Shown: one piece after another, positions 27,268 through 37,537 of the stretch
How positions within the stretch are numbered: the stretch's first letter is position 1
Layout of the letters: the number at the start of each line of letters is the position of its first letter
DNA from: Candidatus Zixiibacteriota bacterium
Lineage (GTDB): Bacteria; Zixibacteria; MSB-5A5; WJJR01
DNA length: 40,243 nucleotides
Assembly (NCBI GenBank): GCA_040752595.1
Contig: JBFMGX010000012.1
Span: 1 to 40,243 of the forward strand
Direction: 5' to 3'
Notes under the pieces: generated by a model
What the model was told of the DNA's origin: nothing
Database searches by the model: none
Seen by the model: only the letters and a program-made list of their open reading frames with translations
Position numbers and translations under genes: made by a program

Positions 27268-27851
27268 CCGAGCCGGCCACCGCACCGACGGGCACGAAGC
27301 CGCACCACCGGATGGACGTGCTGTTTACTGCCGAGCAAATCGCTCGACGCGTGGAGGAACTGGCGCGCCAGATTGAGATCGACTTTGCCGATGACACGCC
27401 GGTCCTCGTGGGCATGCTGAAGGGGAGTTTCATCTTCGTGGCCGACCTGTGTCGGGCGTTGCGTATCCCGCATCACGTGGACTTCATGGCGATTGCCGCC
27501 TATGGCACCGGCACCACACCCTCCGGAGCGGTTCGACTCTTGAAGGATTTGAGTGTAAACATTACCGGACGGTCGGCTCTCATCGTCGAGGATATTGTCG
27601 ACTCGGGAGCCACGCTGGCGTATATTCGTCGCCTCTTGAGTGCGCGGCAGCCGCGTCGCTTGGCGGTTGTGACATTGCTGGACAAACGCGCATCTCCGGA
27701 GCCGGACCTGCCGATTGAGTATGTGGGGTTCAAGATCGGAGCGGGATTCGTCGTGGGATACGGATTGGACCTGGCGGAACGGTATCGCCACCTGCCCCAC
27801 ATTGCCAGACTCGATCCTGCTCACATGGAGGAGAATACACCGAGTGCCTGA
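27264..27851 (+). CDS. hpt: Hypoxanthine phosphoribosyltransferase
   Basis: Purine-salvage enzyme making IMP (or GMP) from hypoxanthine (or guanine) and PRPP. The PRPP-binding motif [14 protein letters not shown] sits near residues 104-117. Other family marks are [15 protein letters not shown], the AIAAYGTGT loop and [19 protein letters not shown], ending with the conserved [17 protein letters not shown]. At 195 residues it is slightly longer than usual because of a ~15-residue lead ([15 protein letters not shown]). ATG 27264 overlaps the tilS stop and has GGAGG upstream, which fixes the start and points to translational coupling. Confidence 0.96.
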   Translation: MTEPATAPTGTKPHHRMDVLFTAEQIARRVEELARQIEIDFADDTPVLVGMLKGSFIFVADLCRALRIPHHVDFMAIAAYGTGTTPSGAVRLLKDLSVNITGRSALIVEDIVDSGATLAYIRRLLSARQPRRLAVVTLLDKRASPEPDLPIEYVGFKIGAGFVVGYGLDLAERYRHLPHIARLDPAHMEENTPSA

Positions 27852-29889
27852 TTCCCAGCCGCCACGCCCGGACCGGACGTCGAAAAACCGTCCTCCGCGC
27901 CTCCCGAATGACCCCGGCTCGCGGTCGCCGATGTCTTGGAAGCGATCCTCGCGGACCCTCATCTTCTGGGTGGCGTTGATCACCCTTTCAGCAATCCTGG
28001 TCAACTACTACAGCTTCGGACGGCAGTCGCGGGTCGAGGTCACCTATACGGAGTTCGTCGAACAGCTCGATGCCGACAACGTCGCCTCGGTCACCGTGGT
28101 GGAACGCCGTCTGAAGGGGAAGTTCAAGGTCGACGTTCTCAAGGACGTCAACGGCCGCTCGCGCCGGGTCAAGGAATTCCAGCTTCTGCTGCCGACCAGC
28201 GATGCGGAGCCGTTGATGGCGCGCTTGGAAGCCAAGAAGGTGGCGATCAATGCCGAGGAAGAAGGGGTCAATTGGACCAGTCTGCTTCTCGGTTTTGCGC
28301 CGTGGCTTCTGATTCTCGTCTTCTTTTGGCTGTTCATGTTCCGGCAGATGCAGTCCGGGCCGAAGGGGATCTTTTCCTTCGGCAAGAGCCGGGCGCGCCT
28401 TCTGACCGAGGATCGTCCCAAGGTCACATTCCAGGACGTCGCCGGCGCCGATGAAGCCAAAACCGAATTGCAGGAAGTCATTGAGTTTCTCCGTGATCCG
28501 GGACGCTTCCAGCGTCTGGGCGGCAAGATCCCCAAGGGAGTCCTCCTTCTCGGTCCGCCTGGAACAGGAAAGACGCTGTTGGCCAAGGCTGTGGCCGGTG
28601 AGGCCGGGGTCCCCTTCTTCTCGATGTCTGGATCGGATTTCGTCGAGATGTTCGTCGGCGTTGGTGCTTCACGCGTCCGTGACCTCTTCGAGCAGGGCAA
28701 GCGGTCGGCCCCCTGCATCATCTTCATTGATGAAATCGACGCCGTCGGGCGTCAGCGCGGCGCCGGGCTCGGTGGCGGTCACGACGAACGGGAGCAGACG
28801 CTGAACCAGCTCCTGGTCGAGATGGATGGGTTCGAGTCCAACGAGGGTGTGATTCTGCTGGCCGCAACCAACCGCCCCGATGTGCTCGATCCGGCGCTGC
28901 TCCGGCCCGGACGATTTGACCGCCAAGTCGTGGTGGATGCCCCGGACGTGCGGGGACGAGAGGGTATCCTCAAAGTCCACACGCGCCGCATCACGCTGGC
29001 GTCCGATGTTGACTTGAAGGTCTTGGCGCGCGGCACTCCGGGTCTGTCTGGGGCCGACATCGCCAACCTCGTCAATGAAGCGGCCCTCCTGGCGGCGCGG
29101 CGCAACCGCGACAATGTCGCCATGGAGGACTTCGAGAACGCCAAGGACAAGGTGATGATGGGGACCGAACGCCGGTCCCTGATGATCACGCCGGACGAGA
29201 AGAAGACCACGGCATACCACGAGGCCGGGCACGCCCTGGTCGGCAAGCTGACGCCGAAGGCCGACCCGGTCTACAAGGTCACCATCATCCCGCGCGGGCT
29301 GGCGCTCGGCGTAACCCAGTTTCTGCCGATCGATGAGCGGCACACCCACTCCCGCGAGTACCTCGAAGCGCGCCTGGTCTACACGTTGGGTGGGCGCGTG
29401 GCCGAGAAGCTGGTGTTCAATCAGTACACGACCGGAGCCGGCAACGACCTCGAACGAGCCACCGCACTCGCGCACAAGATGGTCTGCGAATGGGGAATGT
29501 CGGATGTGCTGGGTCCGGTGACCTTCGGCAAGAAGCAGGAGGAGATCTTCCTCGGACGGGAGATCGCCCGTCACCGCGACTACTCCGAGCGAACGGCGCA
29601 GGCCATCGACGATGAGGTCAAACGCATCGTGACCGAGGCCGAGGCCAGCGCGGTGGCGTTGTTGTCGGAGAACATCCACCACCTCCACACGATTGCCAAG
29701 GCGCTTCTGGAGCGTGAGATTCTCGATGGTGAGGAGATCGATGCGCTCATGCGCGGCGAAGAACTTAACGCCCGTCCCGAACCGCCGCCCCTACCGGCAG
29801 AAGCGGCGCCGATTCTCGCGGCCAAGCCAACTCCGGCCCGGGAGGTTGAACCTCTGGGGGACATGGCGCCAGGGGCGTCACCGGCATAG
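27844..29889 (+). CDS. ftsH: ATP-dependent zinc metalloprotease FtsH
   Basis: Membrane-bound AAA protease that degrades misfolded membrane proteins and selected regulators. Two transmembrane segments ([16 protein letters not shown] and [18 protein letters not shown]) flank a small periplasmic domain. The AAA module has Walker A GPPGTGKT (237-244), Walker B IIFIDEID (~292-299) and the second region of homology [18 protein letters not shown]. The zinc site is HEAGH (459-463). The last ~45 residues are Pro/Ala-rich. The frame is open upstream within hpt; GTG 27844, with GGAGGAG about 11 nt ahead, overlaps the hpt end by 8 nt and gives 681 residues. ATG 27931 is a possible later start. Confidence 0.97.
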   Translation: MPDSQPPRPDRTSKNRPPRLPNDPGSRSPMSWKRSSRTLIFWVALITLSAILVNYYSFGRQSRVEVTYTEFVEQLDADNVASVTVVERRLKGKFKVDVLKDVNGRSRRVKEFQLLLPTSDAEPLMARLEAKKVAINAEEEGVNWTSLLLGFAPWLLILVFFWLFMFRQMQSGPKGIFSFGKSRARLLTEDRPKVTFQDVAGADEAKTELQEVIEFLRDPGRFQRLGGKIPKGVLLLGPPGTGKTLLAKAVAGEAGVPFFSMSGSDFVEMFVGVGASRVRDLFEQGKRSAPCIIFIDEIDAVGRQRGAGLGGGHDEREQTLNQLLVEMDGFESNEGVILLAATNRPDVLDPALLRPGRFDRQVVVDAPDVRGREGILKVHTRRITLASDVDLKVLARGTPGLSGADIANLVNEAALLAARRNRDNVAMEDFENAKDKVMMGTERRSLMITPDEKKTTAYHEAGHALVGKLTPKADPVYKVTIIPRGLALGVTQFLPIDERHTHSREYLEARLVYTLGGRVAEKLVFNQYTTGAGNDLERATALAHKMVCEWGMSDVLGPVTFGKKQEEIFLGREIARHRDYSERTAQAIDDEVKRIVTEAEASAVALLSENIHHLHTIAKALLEREILDGEEIDALMRGEELNARPEPPPLPAEAAPILAAKPTPAREVEPLGDMAPGASPA

Positions 29890-29897
29890 AGAGACGC

Positions 29898-30749
29898 ATG
29901 TCAACACCGGACGATCTCCGGCCGAGAAACATCTGGCCCCCATCGCAGCCCCCCTGGGTGATGGGGGTTGTCAATGTCACCCCCGACTCATTCTTCGACG
30001 GCGGGCGGTTTGCCGATCCGGTGGCCGCCGTCGCGCAGGCGCGCCGGCTCATCGATGAAGGGGCCGATATCCTTGACATCGGGGGCGAGTCCACACGCCC
30101 CGGCTCGGAACCTGTCTTCGCAGATGAACAAATCCGTCGCGTCGTCCCCGTGATCGAGCAGATCCGCGCCCTCTGGCCCGGTCCGATATCGGTCGACACG
30201 ACCCGCGCCGCCGTCGCCGCCGCGGCATTGGCCGCGGGCGCCAATTGGGTCAATGACATCTCGGCGCTGCGTGATGACCCGGAGATGCTGCCGTTGGTTG
30301 CCCGATTGGACTGTGCCGTGGTCCTGATGCACATGCAAGGCACCCCGCGCACCATGCAAGTCGATCCGACCTATCACGATGTCGTTGCCGAGGTGTCCGG
30401 ATTCCTCTCCGATCGTGCCCGCATGGCGGAATCAAGCGGGATTCCACGCGACAGAATCATCATCGATCCCGGCATCGGCTTCGGTAAGACGCTTGAGCAC
30501 AATCTCCAATTGCTGCGCGCAATCCCACGGCTTGTCGCCCTCGGGTATCCCGTTCTGGTCGGCGCCTCACGCAAGTCGTTCATCGGTCGGATTACCGGCG
30601 CCCCCCCGGAGGAACGCCTCGAAGGGTCACTGGTGGCAGCCATCCGCGCGGTCGAAGCCGGCGCCAAGATCATCCGCGTCCACGATGTCGCATCGACCCG
30701 ACGGGCCCTGTCGGTGGCCGCCGCCCTGACGCCCAAGATCCCCGCTTAG
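29898..30749 (+). CDS. folP: Dihydropteroate synthase
   Basis: Folate-pathway enzyme that joins p-aminobenzoate to the pterin pyrophosphate; the target of sulfonamides. Signature 1 is GVVNVTPDSFFDGGRF (from ~residue 22) and signature 2 is DILDIGGESTRPGSEPV. Further TIM-barrel motifs are SVDTTRAAVAAAAL, NDISALRDD and DPGIGFGKTLEHNLQLL, then GASRKSFIG and IIRVHDV near the end. At 283 residues it is complete. It starts 8 nt after the ftsH stop and so belongs to the tilS-hpt-ftsH-folP operon. Nothing unusual is seen in its catalytic loops. Confidence 0.97.
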   Translation: MSTPDDLRPRNIWPPSQPPWVMGVVNVTPDSFFDGGRFADPVAAVAQARRLIDEGADILDIGGESTRPGSEPVFADEQIRRVVPVIEQIRALWPGPISVDTTRAAVAAAALAAGANWVNDISALRDDPEMLPLVARLDCAVVLMHMQGTPRTMQVDPTYHDVVAEVSGFLSDRARMAESSGIPRDRIIIDPGIGFGKTLEHNLQLLRAIPRLVALGYPVLVGASRKSFIGRITGAPPEERLEGSLVAAIRAVEAGAKIIRVHDVASTRRALSVAAALTPKIPA

Positions 30750-30989
30750 CCCTGAGCATTCTCCGCCCGCTCGATTCATCTGCGTGCCACTGACCTTGGT
30801 CAGTGGTTGTCTTGCTCCTGCGCGGACGATGTCGGCAGGTCACCTGACAGTCTTCCGAGGCCTCGCGCTCGGGAGCCGCCACTGACCGAGGTCAGTGGCA
30901 CACACGAGGCCGGCAGTTGCAATTGACCACTTCCCTGATCCTCCGTATCATGAGTAGGACACAGGGCGTGACCACGCCGGAGGAATGTC
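30750..30989. repeat. Intergenic region with two copies of a 20-bp palindrome
   Basis: CCACTGACCTTGGTCAGTGG (30787-30806) and CCACTGACCGAGGTCAGTGG (30879-30898) share 9-bp arms and differ only in the central dinucleotide. They lie 92 bp apart between folP and cdaA. No promoter or gene is clear in the rest. Confidence 0.85.
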
Positions 30990-31751
30990 TTGGATCTGTT
31001 CCGCGTCGGGTTTCTGCGCTTCGGGATCGTCGACCTGATCGATATCCTCGTCGTCGCCTACATCATCTACCGGCTTCTCCTTCTGATGAAAGGCACGCGC
31101 TCGGCGCAGATCTTTGTCGGGCTGATGCTGGTCGGCGCCGTGTCGTTCCTCGCCTTCTGGTTCCAACTGGAGGGGCTCAAGTGGCTGTTCACCAATCTGG
31201 CCACCGTCGGCTTCATCGTTCTGGTCGTTGTCTTCCAGCCGGAACTTCGCGGCGCCCTGGCGCAGATCGGCCATTCGCAGATGTTCCGCGTCTTCTTCAA
31301 ACTGGGGCCGAATCCCGCCGTCGATGAGATCGTCCGCGGCGCCGAACGGCTCACCGAACTTGGCTGGGGGGCCCTCATCGTTTTGGAGCGGGAAGTAGGT
31401 CTGCGCAATGTCGCCGAGACCGGCAAGACCCTCGATGCCCGCCTCTCCGCCGAGATGCTGGTCACGATCTTCACGCCACACTCGCCTCTCCACGATGGCG
31501 CCGTCATCGTCAGCGGCGAGACCATCGCCGCCGCTGCTTGCACGTTGCCGTTAACCATCAACGATGAATACGCCGATCTCTTCGGGATGCGTCACAAGGC
31601 CGCCGTCGGGATCACCGAGGACTCCGACGCGATTGTCGTTGTCGTATCGGAAGAGACCCGCCGCATCTCGCTGGCGCACCGCGGACGCCTCTATCGCAAC
31701 ATCGCCCTCGAACATCTGAAGGAGAACATGGTCGCGTTGATGGGGCCGTGA
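30990..31751 (+). CDS. cdaA: Diadenylate cyclase CdaA
   Basis: Makes cyclic di-AMP, a second messenger controlling potassium and osmolyte balance and cell-wall physiology. Three N-terminal membrane segments (ILVVAYIIYRLLLL, IFVGLMLVGAVSFLAF, LATVGFIVLVVVF) precede a DAC domain. The DGA motif is in SPLHDGAVIV (~168-171). The second motif, normally RHR, is RHK here (Arg201-His202-Lys203, GMRHKAAVG), a conservative change. At 253 residues it is normal for CdaA. The start is a TTG at 30990, supported by GGAGGAATG directly upstream. It follows folP, a neighbourhood also seen in other bacteria. No cdaR-like regulator follows; obg is next. Confidence 0.95.
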   Translation: MDLFRVGFLRFGIVDLIDILVVAYIIYRLLLLMKGTRSAQIFVGLMLVGAVSFLAFWFQLEGLKWLFTNLATVGFIVLVVVFQPELRGALAQIGHSQMFRVFFKLGPNPAVDEIVRGAERLTELGWGALIVLEREVGLRNVAETGKTLDARLSAEMLVTIFTPHSPLHDGAVIVSGETIAAAACTLPLTINDEYADLFGMRHKAAVGITEDSDAIVVVVSEETRRISLAHRGRLYRNIALEHLKENMVALMGP

Positions 31752-31800
31752 ACGCCAAAGTGCGGCGTGCGTCCTCGGGATGCACCGGCATGTCGTAGGA

Positions 31801-31819
31801 CAGGAGCCCTGTGCTCCTG
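31801..31819. repeat. Small hairpin upstream of obg
   Basis: CAGGAGC-CCTGT-GCTCCTG, a 7-bp stem with a 5-nt loop, 15 nt before the obg start. It may be one more dispersed palindrome or affect obg translation; no T-run follows. Confidence 0.5.
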
Positions 31820-31828
31820 ACATCATGA

Positions 31829-32835
<1,007 letters not shown>

Positions 32836-32836
<1 letters not shown>

Positions 32837-33987
32837 TGGAGCCGACCCAGCCGACAGGACCTGCCGAGATAGTGGCACCGTCTGTCTCCGGGGACCGTAT
32901 TCCTGTGGATGCGGAATACTGGTTGGCTCTGTCGCACCTGCCGGGCGTGGGCAGAGCGACCTTCCTCAAGCTCATCGCAGCGTACAAGTCCCCCAAGCTC
33001 GCCTGGCAGCACAATGACAGCGACTGGCGTGAGACCGGCATCTTCCGCCGCCCGGTGCAAACCGAATCATCCCGTTCGGACGCGTTGGTCTGGGCCAAGA
33101 TACAGGTCGATCAACTGGCCAAATCGCCGTGGTCGCTGATTGTCTTTGGGGACTCTCGCTATCCCGAATCACTGACCCGGCTGCGCTATGCACCGCCGTA
33201 TTTCTTTCTCTTGGGGGCTGTTCCCGACGCTCCTGCCGTTGCTGTGGTCGGTGCCCGCCAGGCCACCGAGTACGGCGTGCGCGCCACCCGGATGATCGTC
33301 GGCCAACTCGCGGCGGCGGGAATCACGATCGTCTCCGGCTTCGCGCGCGGCATCGACACCGTGGCCCATACCGCGGCGCTGGAGGCCAACGGTTCGACAA
33401 TAGCCATCTGGGGTGCCGGGCCCGACACCGTCTACCCGCCGGAGAACAAGAAGTTGGTTGAGCCGGTCATCCAGCGCGGTGCTGTACTCACCGAGTTCCC
33501 CTTCGGGACCCCGCCCGACGCGCACAATTTCCCGATCCGCAATCGCCTGATTGCGGGTCTCTCGCAGGGTGTTTTGATCGTGCAGGCGGGACGACGCTCG
33601 GGGGCGCTGCTGACCGCGCAGCATGCTCTGGACCAGGGCAAGGAGGTCTATGCCATCCCCAGCGAGATCGGGCAGGAGCAGTTCGGAGGCACACTGGAAC
33701 TGCTGAAGCAGGGAGCCCGGCTTGTCACTTCGGCTGATGACATCCTCAGCGGTTTTCGCATCATGAGATCCGAAACCAGTGCCGCCCCATTGCCCAGGCC
33801 ATTGCCCCCACTGACGGAGATCGAACGGCAGGTCTATGACGGACTGGGAGGATCTGCTTGCCACATCGACCGCCTGGCGGTTTCTTTGCGCCTGTCCGTG
33901 GGAGAGTGTGCCCGCGTCCTGACTTTGTTGGAGCTGAAGGGGCTGGTCAAGAAATCGGCAGGGAATCTCGTCTCGCGTCAATCATAG
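32836..33987 (+). CDS. dprA: DNA-processing protein DprA
   Basis: Binds incoming single-stranded DNA and loads RecA during natural transformation; also widespread in bacteria not known to be competent. Helix-hairpin region LSHLPGVGRATFLKL is near the N-terminus. The Rossmann-like DprA core starts with VAVVGARQATEYGVRAT and continues with SGFARGIDTVAHTAAL, GAGPDTVYPPENKKL, FPIRNRLIAGLSQGVLIVQA and RSGALLTAQHALDQGKEVYAIP. A C-terminal winged-helix segment follows (IERQVYDGLGG...CARVLTLLELKGLVKK). At 383 residues it is complete. No other competence genes are in the window. It overlaps obg by one base. Confidence 0.96.
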
Positions 33988-34072
33988 TACAGACCGATGC
34001 CGGTCCAGCTCCCAGCCCCAAGGACCGTGAGAGATCCCGGCCGGAACCGGTCACTGTCCACCGCACCCCACC

Positions 34073-34339
34073 GTGAAAGAGAAACAGGTGACCGTGACCA
34101 ATCCGCTCGGGGTGCATGCCCGCCCGGCGGCGATGATCGTGCAGACCGCAACCAGGTTCAAATCCGAGGTCTCACTGGTCAAAGATGGCCGCACCGTGAA
34201 CGGCAAGAGCATGCTGGGGGTCATGACGCTGGCGGCTGAGATGGGGTCTGTGATCACCATTCGCGCCGAGGGCCCGGATGAAGCCAAGGCCGTTGACGCG
34301 ATTACCCGTGTGTTTGAGATTCGTTTCGGTGAGCGGTAG
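34073..34339 (+). CDS. ptsH: Phosphocarrier protein HPr
   Basis: Small PTS phosphocarrier of 88 residues. The active-site His is in NPLGVHARPAA (His15 in family numbering). The segment GRTVNGKSMLGVMTLAAEMG has the Ser (Ser46 equivalent) that HPr kinase phosphorylates in many bacteria. The start is a GTG at 34073; no clear ribosome-binding site is visible, but the N-terminus KEKQVTVTNPLG aligns with the family. It is followed 3 nt later by enzyme I. No sugar-specific EII component is present, so a regulatory role through HPr phosphorylation is plausible. Confidence 0.95.
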   Translation: MKEKQVTVTNPLGVHARPAAMIVQTATRFKSEVSLVKDGRTVNGKSMLGVMTLAAEMGSVITIRAEGPDEAKAVDAITRVFEIRFGER

Positions 34340-34342
34340 CCG

Positions 34343-36133
34343 ATGACGGTGCGATATGCCGATTCCGAGCGACGCTGGCGGGGGATCGCCGCCGCGCCGG
34401 GGATTGCGCTGGGGCCGGCCTTCGTCTACCGCCTGGCCACCGAGGAGCTCTCGCGACGGCATCTCGACCCTGATGTCTCTGTCGACGATGAGTCTCGGCG
34501 GCTCGATGAAGCGCTGTCCGCAGTGCGAGCCGAACTGCTGGCGCTCAAGGACGAGTCCCCCAGTTCCGTCGGATCTGCTCTCGGCAAGATCTTCGATGCA
34601 CAGGTTCTCCTTGTTGACGATCCGACGATCCGCGCCCGTGTCAAAGAGATGATCGCGACGCAACGCCTCTCGGCGGAGACCGCCTTTGCGGCCGTCGTTG
34701 GCGAGGCCCAGCAGGCGATCCAGCGCACCGCCGACCCGTATTTGCGCGAGATGGCCAATGAAATCCAGGCGGTCAAACGGCGGGTCATCCATCGGCTGTT
34801 GGGTGTCCCGGAGTTGCGCGATCTCTGCCTTCTGGAGCCGGCCATTCTGCTGGCACACACGATCACGCCCAGTGATATCATCAGCTTGAAGAAAGAGTTC
34901 GTGCTCGGAATCGTGGCCGAGACGGGCGGGAAGACGTCGCACACGGCGCTGTTGGCCAAGTCGCTCGGGATTCCGGCCGTCGTCGGCGTCGGCATCGACT
35001 TGCGTGTTGTCCGTCCGGGGACACGCGTCGTCGTCGACGGTTTCTCAGGTCTCGTCATCGTCGAGCCGCGCGGCCAGACCGTGGAATTTGTGGAGCGTAA
35101 GAAGCGGCGCACTCATTCCCCCTGGCCCAAGCGTCTGGATGTGCTCCGTGATCTCCCCGCCACGACAAAGGACGGGCACACGCTCTCGCTTATGGCCAAT
35201 ATCGATCTCGCCGGCGAGACCGAGCTGGTCTGTGCCGCCGGCGCCGCCGGTGTCGGTCTGTACCGCACAGAGTACCTGTTCCTGCAGCAGGGATCGTATC
35301 CCACCGAAAACCGACAACGCGAGGTATACCGTCGGGCAGTGGAAACGCTTGGGGGTCGACCTCTCATCGTGCGGACGTTCGACCTTGGATCCGACAAGGC
35401 ATTGCCCGACCTGCCGCCCGAATCCAATCCGGCACTGGGGGTGCGCGGTGTCCGCATTTCGCTGGCCCATCCGGCACGGTTGGTGTCGCAGTTTCGCGCT
35501 CTGCTGGCAGCGTCCGCCCACGGCCCCGTGTGGGTGATGGTGCCGATGATTTCGACCGTCGAGGAATTCTGCGAGGTGCAGCGGCTTTGGGCGCAAGCGC
35601 GGGAGGATCTGGGCCGGCGGAAGTCGGCCATTGGCCGCAAGGTCAAGCTTGGGCTGATGATCGAAACCCCGGGGGCGGTCCGCATGGCGCCGGAGCTGGC
35701 CCGACGCGCCGATTTCTTCTCCCTCGGGACGAATGATTTGACGCAGTATACAGTTGCCGTCGATCGCGGTAATGCCCGCCTGGAGCGCCTGCACCACTAC
35801 TGGCACCCTTCTCTCTGGCGCCAGATCGCCGATACGGTCGCAGCCGCGCACAAGGCCCGAATCCCGGTGGGTGTCTGCGGCGAGATGGCCGGCGATCTTC
35901 TGACCACAGCCCCCCTCTTGGGTCTCGGTGTCGATTCGCTGTCGCTGCACCCGAATTCCGTCCCGCGCATGAAGTCACTGGTCCGATCACTCTCTTTCGC
36001 CAAAGCCCGGCAGTTGGCGGCGAGGATTCTCCGCACCGAGACGGCGGATGATGTCTGCACTCTGGCGACCAACTTCCTCAAAGGTGCACCAACTCGTGAG
36101 CGATTCCAGCATCCAAATCACAGGCGGCGCTGA
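34343..36133 (+). CDS. ptsI: PTS enzyme I (phosphoenolpyruvate-protein phosphotransferase)
   Basis: Takes phosphate from phosphoenolpyruvate and passes it to HPr. The phosphorylated His is His200 in GGKTSHTALLAKSLGIPAVVG. The N-terminal HPr-binding helical domain spans about 35-150. The C-terminal PEP-binding barrel has GVGLYRTEYLFLQ, VRTFDLGSDK, MIETPGAVRMAP and FFSLGTNDLTQYTVAVDR, with the active Cys in PVGVCGEMAGD. At 596 residues its length is normal. It begins 3 nt after ptsH and its 3' end overlaps the next gene by 38 nt. No EII gene is visible. Confidence 0.96.
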   Translation: MTVRYADSERRWRGIAAAPGIALGPAFVYRLATEELSRRHLDPDVSVDDESRRLDEALSAVRAELLALKDESPSSVGSALGKIFDAQVLLVDDPTIRARVKEMIATQRLSAETAFAAVVGEAQQAIQRTADPYLREMANEIQAVKRRVIHRLLGVPELRDLCLLEPAILLAHTITPSDIISLKKEFVLGIVAETGGKTSHTALLAKSLGIPAVVGVGIDLRVVRPGTRVVVDGFSGLVIVEPRGQTVEFVERKKRRTHSPWPKRLDVLRDLPATTKDGHTLSLMANIDLAGETELVCAAGAAGVGLYRTEYLFLQQGSYPTENRQREVYRRAVETLGGRPLIVRTFDLGSDKALPDLPPESNPALGVRGVRISLAHPARLVSQFRALLAASAHGPVWVMVPMISTVEEFCEVQRLWAQAREDLGRRKSAIGRKVKLGLMIETPGAVRMAPELARRADFFSLGTNDLTQYTVAVDRGNARLERLHHYWHPSLWRQIADTVAAAHKARIPVGVCGEMAGDLLTTAPLLGLGVDSLSLHPNSVPRMKSLVRSLSFAKARQLAARILRTETADDVCTLATNFLKGAPTRERFQHPNHRRR

Positions 36134-37214
36134 TCCGCGCCCGGCGGCCGCACGGCTCGATGATCCCGCTCGTCACGCGCAGTATGATCCCGGCGGCATG
36201 CACGCCGCCATCGGCTCACTTTCCGAGCAACTGCGGGAGGCGCCGGGGCTCGCCGATCAGGTGAACTGGACGGCCTTCAAGCCCACCACGCCGGCGGGTG
36301 TCTGTCTGTGCGGCATGGGCGGATCGGCGATCGGCGGCGATCTGGCGCGGGCCTATTGGGAACATGAATCACCGGTCCCGTTCCTGATCGTGCGCAATGA
36401 CCACCTTCCCGAGTTCATCAACCGCTTCTGGTTGGTCATCGCCTCCAGCTATTCCGGGAACACCGAGGAGACGCTCTCGGCCACCGATGAGGCCCGGCGA
36501 CGCGGCTGCCGCATCCTGGCGATTGCCACCGGGGGCGGGGTGGAGCAGATGGCATCCCAGTATGGCTGGCCGATGATCAAACTGCCCGGCGGATTCTCGC
36601 CACGAGCCGCGCTGGGGTACTCCTTTGGCCCGGTCATGCTCGCGCTGGCCCGCTGGGGAATCGTTCCCGATCGCACCGACCTTTTGAAGATGTCCGCCGA
36701 CTTCCTCGAACAACGCTCGCAGTTCTATGATCAGAAGCGCCCGCTGACAGACAATGCGGCCAAACAGGTGGCCGCAGTGTTGGAGGGGCATCACACCTGC
36801 GTCTATGGCAGCAGTGGCTCCACCGATGTCCTCGCCTATCGCTTCAAGGGACAGTTGTGCGAGAATGCCAAGGTCCCGGCCTTTGCCAATGTGCTGCCGG
36901 AGCTGAATCACAACGAGCTGGTTGGCATGGACGGCTACACCGGCGGCGGGCAACTGGCATTGGCGGTGATGCGCAGCGCCGATGACACGCCGCGCGCCGG
37001 TATACGGCTGGATTGGATTGTTCAGCGACTGTCGGCGCGCGGCATTCCGGTGGTGTCGCTCACAGCCTCTGGCGCCAACCGTCTGGTACGGATGCTCTCG
37101 CTCGTGCAACTCGGTGACTATATCAGCTATCATCTGGCTATAGTCAGAGGTTGTGATCCCACACCCGTCGCCGTGATCAATGACTTGAAGTCCCAGCTTG
37201 ACTCGACGCGATAG
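36096..37214 (+). CDS. Bifunctional phosphoglucose/phosphomannose isomerase
   Basis: SIS-domain sugar isomerase that interconverts fructose-6-phosphate with glucose-6- or mannose-6-phosphate. Key motifs are LCGMGGSAIGGDLAR, SSYSGNTEETLS (sugar-phosphate loop) and VLPELNHNELVGMDGY, which holds the catalytic Glu and His. The frame is open from 36048, but GTG 36096 behind AAAGGTG gives 372 residues; this start overlaps ptsI by 38 nt, indicating coupled translation. Placing a hexose-phosphate isomerase behind HPr and enzyme I connects central sugar metabolism with the PTS phosphate chain, although a transport EII is missing. Confidence 0.92.
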   Translation: MSDSSIQITGGADPRPAAARLDDPARHAQYDPGGMHAAIGSLSEQLREAPGLADQVNWTAFKPTTPAGVCLCGMGGSAIGGDLARAYWEHESPVPFLIVRNDHLPEFINRFWLVIASSYSGNTEETLSATDEARRRGCRILAIATGGGVEQMASQYGWPMIKLPGGFSPRAALGYSFGPVMLALARWGIVPDRTDLLKMSADFLEQRSQFYDQKRPLTDNAAKQVAAVLEGHHTCVYGSSGSTDVLAYRFKGQLCENAKVPAFANVLPELNHNELVGMDGYTGGGQLALAVMRSADDTPRAGIRLDWIVQRLSARGIPVVSLTASGANRLVRMLSLVQLGDYISYHLAIVRGCDPTPVAVINDLKSQLDSTR

Positions 37215-37537
37215 TCCGGGGCGCCGCTACCTGTCGCTTCTGGGCCCGCTATGGAACGGCCCCTCCAATTGTCATTCCGAACGACTTGTCCCGAATGAAC
37301 TGAGGGAAGTGAGGAATCTGCTGTTTCTTCTTGGGAAGTAGGGGCCGATGCGTCGCTCCATCCTGCCCGGGGCGGAAGACCTCTTCAAACTGTAACTCTG
37401 AGCGAATCCCCTCCCATCGGGCGGAATCCGGGAATTCTGAATTCCGCTTGACACCGGCAGCGCAACGCCGATCTTATCTACGAAGAAGGACGCTCCTCAG
37501 CGTCGAACAGTGACAGGGCCCTTTGGCGGGGTTGGCG
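37215..37537. other. Intergenic region with a candidate promoter
   Basis: About 320 nt. It holds a stretch resembling widespread bacterial dispersed repeats (TGTCATTCCGAACGACTTG...GAGGAATCTG, 37269-37320) and the promoter-like pair at 37448-37477. I see no gene or RNA fold. Confidence 0.5.
37448..37477 (+). promoter_or_regulatory. Candidate sigma-70 promoter for the exported FG-GAP-like protein
   Basis: A perfect TTGACA (37448-37453), an 18-nt spacer and TCTTAT (37472-37477). It lies about 60 nt upstream of the ATG at 37538. Confidence 0.45.
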
